A stretch of 58,702 nt of DNA from Muribaculaceae bacterium (GTDB lineage: Bacteria > Bacteroidota > Bacteroidia > Bacteroidales > Muribaculaceae): NCBI GenBank assembly GCA_017557665.1, contig JAFYYI010000036.1, positions 1 through 58,702 on the forward strand, written 5' to 3'. Each line of letters opens with the position of its first letter. The stretch's first letter is position 1. A model generated the notes under the pieces. That model saw nothing but the letters and a program-made list of their open reading frames with translations. It made no database searches and was not told the DNA's origin. This document shows, in pieces, positions 24,391 to 32,062 of this stretch. A program made the position numbers and the translations under genes.

Positions 24391-25769
24391 TAGTCTATAG
24401 TCAGTGAGTCGGATTCTTGTGTCGGTTGGTGTTGTCTCATCAATGAGTCCATCTTGTGGACGATTGCCGCATCTATTGTAGGCCGTTTGATTTCTTCGGG
24501 CGGTCGTAAAGTAGCAGCTTCGGTAGCATTCGTCTTAAGCTTGGATTCTTCTTGTTGTAGTTTCTCTAATTCCTCGTTGAATGCTTCTAACCGCTGCTTT
24601 CTTTCTTCATACAGCTCGGCCCATTTTATCAGTGAGTCATCTGCTGCTGTTCTATCGTGATACTGCTGCAGCCATTTGGAATCAAACTCTATTTGCTTTA
24701 ACTCGTTATGGTGATCTGGGCGTCCACTGGAATCGCACGTTCTACCCAAAAAAGCAAAAATCCAAATCAATCCAAAAGTGGCCACAAGGTTGATTAAACA
24801 AGAGTTTGAATCGTCTGAATTATTTGAATAAGTTGTAGCCGTCGGTCGTAACATGCGCTTCGATTCTGACAGCTCTTTGTATTCCGGGTCGTTTTCGTTC
24901 AAGTATCCCCACAACTCATTGAGCTGTTGATAAGCCAAAAATGGGTCGCCTAATAGATTGTCGGGATGCCCGTAATGACAGATTAACTTACACAGATTTT
25001 TGGCTGTCTCGTTGGCATAATAGGTGTAGACAACGGATTCGGAGCCCAACAGGTTCTTCAGGGCATTCACATGGCACATTTCACCCAACGCCTGGTCAAT
25101 TACACTTTTCAACTTCGGCAAGTCGTTGGGGTCGGTGCGTTTCAACAGATTGATGGTTTCGTCCAGGGCTTGCTTGTGAAGGTTCTCCAGCACTCGCTTC
25201 ATCTCGGTCTTCAATGGCTCTCCGGCTAAGTGGTCAAGCAACTTATGTGACAATTCGCTATTGGCCGCGTCCGATGACTTTGCGACCTCGCTCATGAACA
25301 ACCTGAATTCCGATACATCGTTTTTGAAGCAGTTGGTGGCATGTGAGGCGAGCTCAATCCAGTTGCCTTCCATCACATCTAGCAACAACAAGTTCTTTTG
25401 TGCCGCATGGTCCGAGCGACGACTCCATAATTGGCGGGCCTCATTAACTCGATTGTCATTCAGCAGCGTGCAGGCTTCCAAGTCTTCCTGGGCATGGTCG
25501 CTGTCGCGCTCCAGCCAGAACCGGGCATAGTTGATGCGCTCGTCCTGCAGGGACAGGTCGGCCTCGGCTTGAGCCAGGTTTTCGTTGGTGATGAGTGGCA
25601 GCTTGGGCAACAGCGTCAGCCCGTTCAGCCACAACGGGAGTTGCACCTCTTGACCTACGCGGGCAAAGGCACGCAGCTGCGCTTTGTTCTGCTCGATTTC
25701 GCGCAGGGTGGCATTGGCGAACACGCCTAAGACACGCAACGGATTGTATTCTATCTGTGGTACATTCAT
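24390..25769 (-). CDS. J-domain-like membrane protein lacking HPD, 459 aa
   Basis: Residues 8-90 follow a J-domain outline: NPLRVLGV (9-16) for helix I, REIEQNKAQLRAFA for helix II, and DERINYARFW (76-85) at the end of helix III. The HPD tripeptide that activates Hsp70 is absent from the connecting loop. The middle is helical and may hold short repeats. A single membrane segment lies at 324-341 (CLINLVATFGLIWIFAFL), followed by a glutamate/lysine-rich coiled coil (390-425). It is the first gene of the Hsp70 cassette, with a good promoter 107 nt upstream. Calling it a J protein is inference from fold pattern and from the adjacent Hsp70 gene. Confidence 0.75.
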   Translation of the reverse strand: MNVPQIEYNPLRVLGVFANATLREIEQNKAQLRAFARVGQEVQLPLWLNGLTLLPKLPLITNENLAQAEADLSLQDERINYARFWLERDSDHAQEDLEACTLLNDNRVNEARQLWSRRSDHAAQKNLLLLDVMEGNWIELASHATNCFKNDVSEFRLFMSEVAKSSDAANSELSHKLLDHLAGEPLKTEMKRVLENLHKQALDETINLLKRTDPNDLPKLKSVIDQALGEMCHVNALKNLLGSESVVYTYYANETAKNLCKLICHYGHPDNLLGDPFLAYQQLNELWGYLNENDPEYKELSESKRMLRPTATTYSNNSDDSNSCLINLVATFGLIWIFAFLGRTCDSSGRPDHHNELKQIEFDSKWLQQYHDRTAADDSLIKWAELYEERKQRLEAFNEELEKLQQEESKLKTNATEAATLRPPEEIKRPTIDAAIVHKMDSLMRQHQPTQESDSLTID

Positions 25770-25875
25770 CGTGAAGAATTGTCAGGAAGTCTATCGTTTA
25801 TGTCGTAATAGAGACTAAAGTAACCTGACATCTATCAAGTTATTCATGATTATTTAAAATGATAACTGTGTTGTG

Positions 25876-25883
25876 CAAAGGTA
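25876..25883 (-). promoter_or_regulatory. Promoter -7 box of the Hsp70 cassette
   Basis: Minus-strand TACCTTTG is a perfect box, 107 nt before the first gene. The gap from 25770 to 26088 holds this promoter and the divergent bamD promoter; I see no other gene in it. Confidence 0.65.
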
Positions 25884-26051
25884 AGAAATTTTCTTCACAT
25901 CTGATAGCTTTCTCAGAAAAAAATGATGGATTCTTGGGCTCGGCACGTTTGCTTTGCTCGGGTTTTGTGTTCTGTCGGCTCTTTTCCGTTAAATTTTGCG
26001 AAATATTATCCGGATTTGCCCTCCAGTGTTGCACATCTTATAAAATAGTAG

Positions 26052-26059
26052 TAATTTTG
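26052..26059 (+). promoter_or_regulatory. Promoter -7 box of bamD-rpoZ
   Basis: TAATTTTG lies 30 nt before the bamD start chosen here. Confidence 0.65.
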
Positions 26060-26088
26060 CAGGCTAAATGCGCAAAAACGACTTTTCA

Positions 26089-26895
26089 ATGATAAAAAAA
26101 CTGACGATAATAGTGGCTCTGGCCTGCGTTCTTGTGGGCTGTGGTGAGTACAACAAGGTGATGAAAAGCACTGACCTTGAGTACAAGTATGCCTATGCCA
26201 AAAAGGCCTTCGAGAACAAGCGCTATGCTCAGGCCTACACGATTCTCAGCGAATTGGTGCCTATCTTCCGTGGCACACCTCATGCCGAGGAGTCACTTTA
26301 TCTGTTAGGACTGAGTTACTACGAGAACAAGGACTACATCAGTGCCGGTTCCTACTTCAAGCAGTACTACCAGCGTTATCCTCGAGGTCAGTATGCCGAG
26401 TTGGCACGTTTTTATGCTGGCTACGGTTTCTACCTCGACTCCCCCGATCCGCAGCTGGATCAGACCGAGACCGTCCGCGCCATGGAAGAGCTTCAGGCAT
26501 TCTTGGACTACTTCCCCAAGAGCGACAAGGCATCGATTGCCCAAAGCGCCGTTTTTGAACTTCAAGACAAGCTGGTGCTCAAGGAACTGCAGAACGCTAC
26601 CCTCTACTATAACCTGGGTAACTACATGGGCAACAACTACGAGAGCGCTGTCATCACCGCACAGAATGCTATCAAGGACTATCCTTACAGCAAGTACAAG
26701 GAAGAGCTGGAGATGCTGGTGCTCAGAGCACGCTACCGCGAGGCTGTCGAGAGCGTTGTCGAGAAAAAGACCGATCGTTTCCGCACTGTCATCGACGAGT
26801 ACTACTCGTTCATCAACGACTATCCTGACAGCAAGATGCGCAAGGAGGCTGACAACATCTTCAAGATTGCCAACAAGCACGTTAACGGCAATTGA
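26089..26895 (+). CDS. bamD: Outer-membrane assembly lipoprotein BamD
   Basis: BamD is a TPR lipoprotein of the BAM complex, which inserts beta-barrel proteins in the outer membrane. The start was set at MIKKLTIIVALACVLVGC, a lipoprotein signal with lipobox LVGC; an in-frame ATG 21 bp upstream lies very close to the predicted transcription start and is less likely. The mature part has TPR-like helices (YAYAKKAFENKRYAQAYTIL, ESLYLLGLSYYENKDYISAG). It has 268 residues from this start. rpoZ follows 42 nt downstream, an arrangement common in Bacteroidales. Confidence 0.93.
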   Translation: MIKKLTIIVALACVLVGCGEYNKVMKSTDLEYKYAYAKKAFENKRYAQAYTILSELVPIFRGTPHAEESLYLLGLSYYENKDYISAGSYFKQYYQRYPRGQYAELARFYAGYGFYLDSPDPQLDQTETVRAMEELQAFLDYFPKSDKASIAQSAVFELQDKLVLKELQNATLYYNLGNYMGNNYESAVITAQNAIKDYPYSKYKEELEMLVLRARYREAVESVVEKKTDRFRTVIDEYYSFINDYPDSKMRKEADNIFKIANKHVNGN

Positions 26896-26937
26896 TCAAT
26901 AGCAGAACAATAACCATACATTAATTATAATAGACAT

Positions 26938-27270
26938 ATGGATTACAAGAAGACTAACGCGCCACTCACCACTACAGTACATGACATCATTGAGATGGCA
27001 GAGCCCACCGGCAACATCTACGAGACCGTTTGCATCATCAGCAAGCGCGCCAACCAAATTGCTGCCGAGATGAAGTCCGATCTCGAGAAAAAGCTTGAGG
27101 AGTTCGCACAGCAGAACGACAACCTCGAGGAAATCAGCGAGAACCGTGAGCAGATCGAAATCTCGAAGTACTACGAGAAACTTCCCAAGCCCACCCTCAT
27201 CGCAACCCAGGAATACCTGGAGGACAAACTGACCTATCGCAACCTTGCAAAGGAAAAAGACGAATTTTGA
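26938..27270 (+). CDS. rpoZ: RNA polymerase omega subunit (Bacteroidota type)
   Basis: Omega assists assembly of RNA polymerase by holding the beta-prime subunit. The 110-residue protein has the Rpb6/omega core GNIYETVCIISKRANQIAAE (25-44) and the Bacteroidota-style C-terminal extension ending PTLIATQEYLEDKLTYRN. It is cotranscribed with bamD and followed by a strong terminator. Confidence 0.92.
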   Translation: MDYKKTNAPLTTTVHDIIEMAEPTGNIYETVCIISKRANQIAAEMKSDLEKKLEEFAQQNDNLEEISENREQIEISKYYEKLPKPTLIATQEYLEDKLTYRNLAKEKDEF

Positions 27271-27275
27271 GATAG

Positions 27276-27307
27276 TAAAAAACGGCACCCACGCGGCGCC
27301 GTTTTTT
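27276..27307. terminator. Terminator after rpoZ
   Basis: AAAAAACGGC and GCCGTTTTTT form the stem, and A and T tracts lie on both sides, so it can also serve the convergent comF gene. Confidence 0.85.
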
Positions 27308-27346
27308 ATTTGACAATACCTCATCAACAGGCTCTATCATGGCCTG

Positions 27347-28054
27347 TCACTCCAGGCGGGCTGCAGCGAGGGTGAATAGTGAGACTGTCACGCCAGGGAT
27401 TTGTTTTAGCAGGGTGGAGCACACGATGAGCGTTGATCCGGTGGTGATGACGTCATCCACCAGCAGGATATGTTTGCCGGCCAATTGGTCGGCATTGTTT
27501 TTCAGGGCGTAATTGCCTTGGATGTTCTGCCAGCGCTCCAGCGCCCCTTTGTGGGTCTGGGTGGAGTGGGGGCGAACGGCCTTCAGCGTTTCAACGTAAG
27601 GGATACCCAGTCTGTCGGTGAGGCCGCGGGCAAGGTATTCGCTCTGGTTGTAGCCGCGTTTGGCCAGCTTGCTGCGATGCAACGGCACTGCAGTCACCAC
27701 ATCTAAACCCTCAAAGAAATGACTGCCAGCCATGTCATCAACGGCACGCGCTGCTAGCCAGCGGCCCATTCGTGGGGTGTTGTGATACTTGATGTCGTGA
27801 AGGATGCTGGAATATGGCGAACCCTTCTCGTAGAAGAAATAGGCGGTGGCGCGTTCAATGGGCACTTGGCCGGCGAAGTGTTGCTCCATGGCGTTGAATG
27901 CGGTGTCCTCGTAGCGGGTGCGAGGCAATGCCGACAAGCACTGGCGGCACAGCCATCGCTCGTCGCCGTCGAGAGCCTTACCGCACACGGGGCACACGCG
28001 CGGCAGCACGACGTCGGCGGCAGCGTCAAGCCATTGTTTAATCGTCTTCAACAT
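27347..28054 (-). CDS. ComF family phosphoribosyltransferase-like protein
   Basis: ComF proteins combine a zinc finger with a phosphoribosyltransferase-type domain and help natural transformation in some bacteria. The zinc finger is CPVCGKALDGDERWLCRQC. The PRPP-binding loop is LLVDDVITTGST, and the family block is VPLHRSKLAKRGYNQSEYLA. I start at MLKTIKQWLDAA, 22 codons inside the longest frame, because this leaves only a 17-bp overlap with recX and matches the usual N-terminus. It is the last gene of the patatin-recX-comF operon. Confidence 0.92.
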   Translation of the reverse strand: MLKTIKQWLDAAADVVLPRVCPVCGKALDGDERWLCRQCLSALPRTRYEDTAFNAMEQHFAGQVPIERATAYFFYEKGSPYSSILHDIKYHNTPRMGRWLAARAVDDMAGSHFFEGLDVVTAVPLHRSKLAKRGYNQSEYLARGLTDRLGIPYVETLKAVRPHSTQTHKGALERWQNIQGNYALKNNADQLAGKHILLVDDVITTGSTLIVCSTLLKQIPGVTVSLFTLAAARLE

Positions 28055-28532
28055 CGATATGGGTGATGCTGTTGATGCATTGGCTGGCGAGCTGGGCCTC
28101 AAAACCGCGTGATGAGGCAAACCGCATCATGGCCGCCCAAGCGGCACGTGGCTCGCGCTCTTGCACGGTGCGCCACTTGGCGCGCAGCAGTTCGGTCAAC
28201 CGGGTGCGGTATTGTTCCTCGTCAAGCACGCTCATCGCTTCGTCAACCGTCTCGGTGGGAATGCCCTTCTGTCGCAGCTGGTGAGCGATTTTGATTCTGC
28301 CCCAGCCGTTAAAGGCAAATTTATCCTTGACATAGGCTCGGGCGAAACGGTGCTCGTTGATGAAGTCTTCCTCTTGCAGACGGCGCAGCACTTGGGTGAT
28401 GTCGGCACCCGTCAAGCCCCACTTGACAAGTTTGGCGCGGATGTCGGCGGGCGACTGCTCGCTGCGGGCACACAGTGCCATCGCGCGGTTCATCGCCTGC
28501 GGGAGGGTTAGAGGCTGGCGGGTGTTATTCAT
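28038..28532 (-). CDS. recX: Regulatory protein RecX
   Basis: RecX modulates RecA filaments. The protein has three-helix RecX repeats (SPADIRAKLVKWGL, RFARAYVKDKFAFNGWGRIKIAHQLRQ). I chose the ATG at MNNTRQPL, which overlaps the patatin stop by 8 bp; a start 11 codons upstream is possible but would overlap more. The product has 164 residues. It overlaps comF downstream, so translation is probably coupled. Confidence 0.9.
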   Translation of the reverse strand: MNNTRQPLTLPQAMNRAMALCARSEQSPADIRAKLVKWGLTGADITQVLRRLQEEDFINEHRFARAYVKDKFAFNGWGRIKIAHQLRQKGIPTETVDEAMSVLDEEQYRTRLTELLRAKWRTVQEREPRAAWAAMMRFASSRGFEAQLASQCINSITHIDVEDD

Positions 28533-29412
28533 CGGTGGTAAGGCTCGAGATGTTCTCGTCGGCAAGGAATGCCTTCAGTTCATCAAGGCGTTGCAGGGCT
28601 TCCTCGCGCCCTTGTTGATACACGCGGTTCATCTCGCTGGCGTCATGAGTGGTGCGGCTAACGTTGAGCGCTTTCTTGGGCCTGAAGACAAAGGCGTTTC
28701 CTTTGCGCTCTTGCTCGCGCACCTGCTGCAGCTGCATGTTGTAGTGGGCCGGACGTTTCTTGAGCGCTTCAATGACTTTGGGGTATTTGCGCAGCAACGG
28801 TTTCATCAGCCACAACCCATGTTCGGTTGACTTGCGGAAACCTTCCTCACGGGTGAGGATGACCACATTGCGCTCATAGCCCTTGCTCATCATGAACTCG
28901 AGGGGGATGGAGTCGGCAAGACCGCCGTCAAGCAACTTTCGGCCGCCCACCTCCACGGGCTGGGCTACCACGGGCATGGAAGCCGAAGCGCGTATCCACT
29001 CAAAGAAGTCGTTGTCCACGTGCGTCAGCCGCTGGTACACACCGCTGCCGCTGTTCACGTCAAAGCACACCGCGTAGCACTCCATCGGGGTGTCCTCGAA
29101 CACGTTGTAGTCGAACACGTCATAGTGCTTCGGCACCAGGTGGTAAGCGAAATAAGCGTTATAGTAGTTGCCGGTCTTCAGCAGGGAGCGGATGCCGCTG
29201 TAGCGCTTGTCACGGGAGAAGCGAACGTTGTAACGCAGGGCCCGACCCGCCTGATGGGATTTATAATTGCAGCCGAAGGCGATACCTGCCGACACACCTA
29301 CCATGCCGTCAACGTAGAGGTTATTCTCCATCATCACGTCGAGGATGCCGCAAGTGTACATGCCGCGCATGCCACCACCTTCCAGCACGATGCCCGTCTT
29401 GCCAGTTGCCAT
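28525..29412 (-). CDS. Patatin-like phospholipase
   Basis: Patatin enzymes hydrolyse acyl groups from lipids with a Ser-Asp dyad. The 295-residue protein has the oxyanion loop EGGGMRGMYTCGIL (10-23), the nucleophile in GVSAG and the aspartate in LDGGLADSIP. There is no signal peptide, so it is probably cytoplasmic or attached to the inner membrane. It belongs to the YjjU-like group by its overall sequence. It is the first gene of an operon with recX and comF. Confidence 0.93.
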   Translation of the reverse strand: MATGKTGIVLEGGGMRGMYTCGILDVMMENNLYVDGMVGVSAGIAFGCNYKSHQAGRALRYNVRFSRDKRYSGIRSLLKTGNYYNAYFAYHLVPKHYDVFDYNVFEDTPMECYAVCFDVNSGSGVYQRLTHVDNDFFEWIRASASMPVVAQPVEVGGRKLLDGGLADSIPLEFMMSKGYERNVVILTREEGFRKSTEHGLWLMKPLLRKYPKVIEALKKRPAHYNMQLQQVREQERKGNAFVFRPKKALNVSRTTHDASEMNRVYQQGREEALQRLDELKAFLADENISSLTTDE

Positions 29413-29437
29413 AATTATCTTTTTTGATTATTTTTTG

Positions 29438-29445
29438 CAAAGATA
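29438..29445 (-). promoter_or_regulatory. Promoter -7 box of the patatin-recX-comF operon
   Basis: Minus-strand TATCTTTG, 25 nt before the patatin start codon. Confidence 0.65.
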
Positions 29446-29491
29446 GTGAATTTAATTGATTACCTATGGCTTAAATCACATTTTTTTTGTT

Positions 29492-29499
29492 TATATTTG
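29492..29499 (+). promoter_or_regulatory. Promoter -7 box of the dockerin/SUMF1-like gene
   Basis: TATATTTG, 28 nt before the start codon. Confidence 0.65.
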
Positions 29500-29527
29500 C
29501 GCAATAAAACTCTAAATCTTAACTGCG

Positions 29528-30499
29528 ATGAAACATTTTAGCTTTTTCCGTGTGATTGCCGTTGTGGCGCTCTTGGCAGTGGCACATCTTGGCGTGAATG
29601 CCGCCTCCCGACTTCACGGTGATGTCAATGGGGACGGATACGTGAATATCAGTGACGCGACAGCGTTGATCAGTATGCTGCTGTTGCCCGATGCCGAGCA
29701 GCAGCCCGATGCCGACTTCAATGGCGACGGCGCGGTGAACATCTCGGATGCCATCATGCTCATCAACTTCATTCTCAATGAGCCTGTATCACCGCCCAAC
29801 ACAGAGACTATTACAGTCAATGGCGTGTCGTTCACCATGGTTGAGGTCGAGGGAGGATCCTTCCTGATGGGCGCCATTCCCGAGGAATTTTACTACGCGA
29901 TGCGCAACGAGTCGCCGGCTCACAATGTGACACTGTCGGGCTATTTTATCGGCCAGACCGAAGTCACTTGGGAATTGTGGTGTACCGTGATGGACCTCGA
30001 TCCGTCGCTCTATAATATGGACCCGCAATGCCCTGTCGTGAAGGTGAGCTTGTTTGACTGTGCGAGGTTTGTGGACAAACTCTCGGAACTCACAGGCAAG
30101 GTCTTCCGTATGCCCACCGAAGCCGAGTGGGAATATGCCGCACGTGGTGGTTGCAGCGGGGTGAGATACAGGTACGTCGGTGGAAACGATATCGATGAGG
30201 TGGCCTGGTACTCGGAAAATTCCGATAACATGGCGCATCCTGTGGCAGGCAAAATGCCTAATTCACTCGGGATTTATGACATGTCGGGCAACGTCGGTGA
30301 GTGGTGCCAGGACTGGTATGGCGGTTATCCTTACGACGCGCAAGTCAATCCTGTCGGGCCTGAGTCTGGTGTTTATAACGTAGTCAGGGGTGGCGCTTGG
30401 AACATTAGTCATGAATACTGTCATGTGACATACCGTACAAGCTTCGCACCTGAAGATAAATACGAATTTTTGGGATTTCGCATCGTCATGAATAAGTGA
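29528..30499 (+). CDS. Secreted protein with N-terminal dockerin and SUMF1/FGE-like domain
   Basis: A signal peptide (about 1-26) is followed by two dockerin-like calcium loops, GDVNGDGYVNISDAT and DFNGDGAVNISDAI. Residues 95-323 form a formylglycine-generating-enzyme-sulfatase type domain: EGGSFLMGA, PTEAEWEYAARGG, YDMSGNVGEWCQDWYGG, VRGGAW and LGFRIV. Real FGE enzymes need two close cysteines near the C-terminus; here only one is seen in EYCHVTYRTS, so sulfatase activation is unlikely and a binding role is more probable. The dockerin is at the N-terminus, unlike the two BspA proteins in this window. Confidence 0.88.
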   Translation: MKHFSFFRVIAVVALLAVAHLGVNAASRLHGDVNGDGYVNISDATALISMLLLPDAEQQPDADFNGDGAVNISDAIMLINFILNEPVSPPNTETITVNGVSFTMVEVEGGSFLMGAIPEEFYYAMRNESPAHNVTLSGYFIGQTEVTWELWCTVMDLDPSLYNMDPQCPVVKVSLFDCARFVDKLSELTGKVFRMPTEAEWEYAARGGCSGVRYRYVGGNDIDEVAWYSENSDNMAHPVAGKMPNSLGIYDMSGNVGEWCQDWYGGYPYDAQVNPVGPESGVYNVVRGGAWNISHEYCHVTYRTSFAPEDKYEFLGFRIVMNK

Positions 30500-30599
30500 C
30501 ATCGTGGAATTTTGACACATTTTTGAGCCGTTTGTGCTGAAATAACATTTTTTTTGGTTTTTTCTTGGCGGATTTGTCGTTTGATAACGGGAAATGTGC

Positions 30600-30607
30600 T
30601 AATTTCG
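30600..30607 (+). promoter_or_regulatory. Possible promoter -7 box of pyrE
   Basis: TAATTTCG differs from TAnnTTTG at one position and lies 28 nt before the start codon. Confidence 0.4.
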
Positions 30608-30635
30608 CACGACTTTTCAACCTTTAATAACCACA

Positions 30636-31289
30636 ATGAAGAAATTAGACACTCTGCTGGCCGAGAAGCTCATGCGAATCAATGCCATCAAACTGCAGCC
30701 CGACAGCCCGTTCACATGGGCTACCGGCTGGAGATCACCCATTTATACCGACCTGAGAATGACGCTGTCCTATCCCGAGGTGCGCAACCTCATCAAGGTA
30801 GAGATGGCAAGACTGATTATGGAAAACTTCGGCGATGCCGAGGTCATTGCCGGAATCGCTACCGGAGCCATCGCACATGGCGCGTTGGTGGCCGACTCCT
30901 TGGCCATGCCATTCGTCTATGTCCGCTCCACTCCGAAGGATCACGGTCTTGAGAACCTCATCGAGGGAGACATCAAGCCGGGACAGAAGGTCGTCCTCAT
31001 CGAGGACCAGCTCTCGACAGGCAACAACTGCATGAAGTGCCTGAACACCGTGCGTGAGGCTGGAGGCATCGTGCTGGGTGTCGTGGTCATCTTCGACTAC
31101 CAGTTCTCCATGGCAGCCAAAGCCCTCAAGCGTGCCAAATTGCCGGTAATCACCCTCTCCAATTTTGAGACGATGATCGATGTCGCCCTCGACAACGGCA
31201 CCATCGCAGCTGCCGATGCCGATACCTTGCAGCAATGGCACAGCGACCCCGAGAACTGGACGTCGGCGGCCTTTGACGCCGTTGACTGA
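30636..31289 (+). CDS. pyrE: Orotate phosphoribosyltransferase
   Basis: PyrE makes orotidine monophosphate from orotate and PRPP in pyrimidine synthesis. The 217-residue protein has the PRPP loop VVLIEDQLSTGNN, with EDQLSTG where EDVVTTG is common, and WRSPIYTDLR at the substrate site. The lysine-bearing flexible loop reads RSTPKDHGLENL. A small SRPBCC gene follows 33 nt downstream, and the two are probably cotranscribed. Confidence 0.95.
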   Translation: MKKLDTLLAEKLMRINAIKLQPDSPFTWATGWRSPIYTDLRMTLSYPEVRNLIKVEMARLIMENFGDAEVIAGIATGAIAHGALVADSLAMPFVYVRSTPKDHGLENLIEGDIKPGQKVVLIEDQLSTGNNCMKCLNTVREAGGIVLGVVVIFDYQFSMAAKALKRAKLPVITLSNFETMIDVALDNGTIAAADADTLQQWHSDPENWTSAAFDAVD

Positions 31290-31322
31290 TAAAGTCTAAC
31301 AATTAAACACCTAAGGCATAAA

Positions 31323-31766
31323 ATGGAATCTTTCAAGAGCGCTCCTCATAGCATCAACTGTGATGCAGCGATTATCTACAGCAAACTTGTCAACCCCTCG
31401 CTCATCAAGCGGCAAATCGAGGCTCACGCCGACCAGATTGACGCGTCGGCACGTCAGCACCTCGACACGGTCAGGTTTACCGACGACGCCGTCTCCATCC
31501 AGTCGCCAATGGGCGAGGTGACCCTCTCGCTCGACCATGAGAAGAGCGTCCAGGACCAGCGCGTGGTCTATACCGCTTCCCAGTCTCCGGTGCCCATCAA
31601 CATGGTCATCAACCTCGAGGCACAGCAAGACGGCACTACCATGAGCACTGCCGAGCTTGAGGTTCAACTGCCTTTCTTCCTGCGCAAGATGGTTGAAGGA
31701 CAGCTGCAGGAAGGAGCTAACCGCTTTGGCGAACTCCTCTCGCGCATCCCGTTCGAGCGCCTGTAG
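31323..31766 (+). CDS. SRPBCC-fold protein next to pyrE
   Basis: The 147-residue protein has the START/SRPBCC outline: an N-terminal strand, two short helices (IIYSKLVNPSLIKRQIE), a run of beta strands and a long C-terminal helix (FFLRKMVEGQLQEGANRFGELLS). Such proteins bind hydrophobic ligands in a cavity. In Bacteroidales a gene of this type commonly follows pyrE. The ligand is unknown. Confidence 0.78.
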   Translation: MESFKSAPHSINCDAAIIYSKLVNPSLIKRQIEAHADQIDASARQHLDTVRFTDDAVSIQSPMGEVTLSLDHEKSVQDQRVVYTASQSPVPINMVINLEAQQDGTTMSTAELEVQLPFFLRKMVEGQLQEGANRFGELLSRIPFERL

Positions 31767-31796
31767 AAACCACTACTTTTTCTGGTTATCCTAACG

Positions 31797-31846
31797 CATC
31801 GAGATCACGGCTGAATGATGGCCCAGTGATCTCGGTGCCTTATTTT
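31797..31846 (+). terminator. Terminator-like hairpin after pyrE operon
   Basis: GCATCGAGATCAC pairs with GTGATCTCGGTGC, with one G-T pair, followed by a weak T-rich stretch. The rest of the gap up to 32022 has nothing else that I can support. Confidence 0.6.
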
Positions 31847-32022
31847 CATGTGTTAAACGATTGCATTGACTGTTATCTTGTTGACTCTCAGTCGCTAAGC
31901 GGTTTGCTGCGAAATTTTTGATGGTTTTTGTAACTGATTGTAAATCAGCGGCATATAGCATCGTGCTACTGAAGAACAGTAGATTAAGGGTTCTCGGGCA
32001 TGCTAAATTAAGGATTTTTTCG

Positions 32023-32030
32023 TACCTTTG
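32023..32030 (+). promoter_or_regulatory. Promoter -7 box of the glycogen synthase-phosphorylase operon
   Basis: TACCTTTG is a perfect box. Its last base is part of a GTG that could open the reading frame, which rules that GTG out as the start and fixes the ATG at 32063. Confidence 0.75.
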
Positions 32031-32062
32031 TGCCCAAATTTGAGAATTATAACTGTAAGGTT

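Noticed and set aside
29528..30499. A functional sulfatase-activating formylglycine enzyme
   Set aside because: Only one of the two required cysteines is visible and no sulfatase gene is near.
32030..32062. GTG start for the glycogen synthase gene
   Set aside because: The GTG begins with the last base of a perfect -7 promoter box, so it lies upstream of the transcript start.
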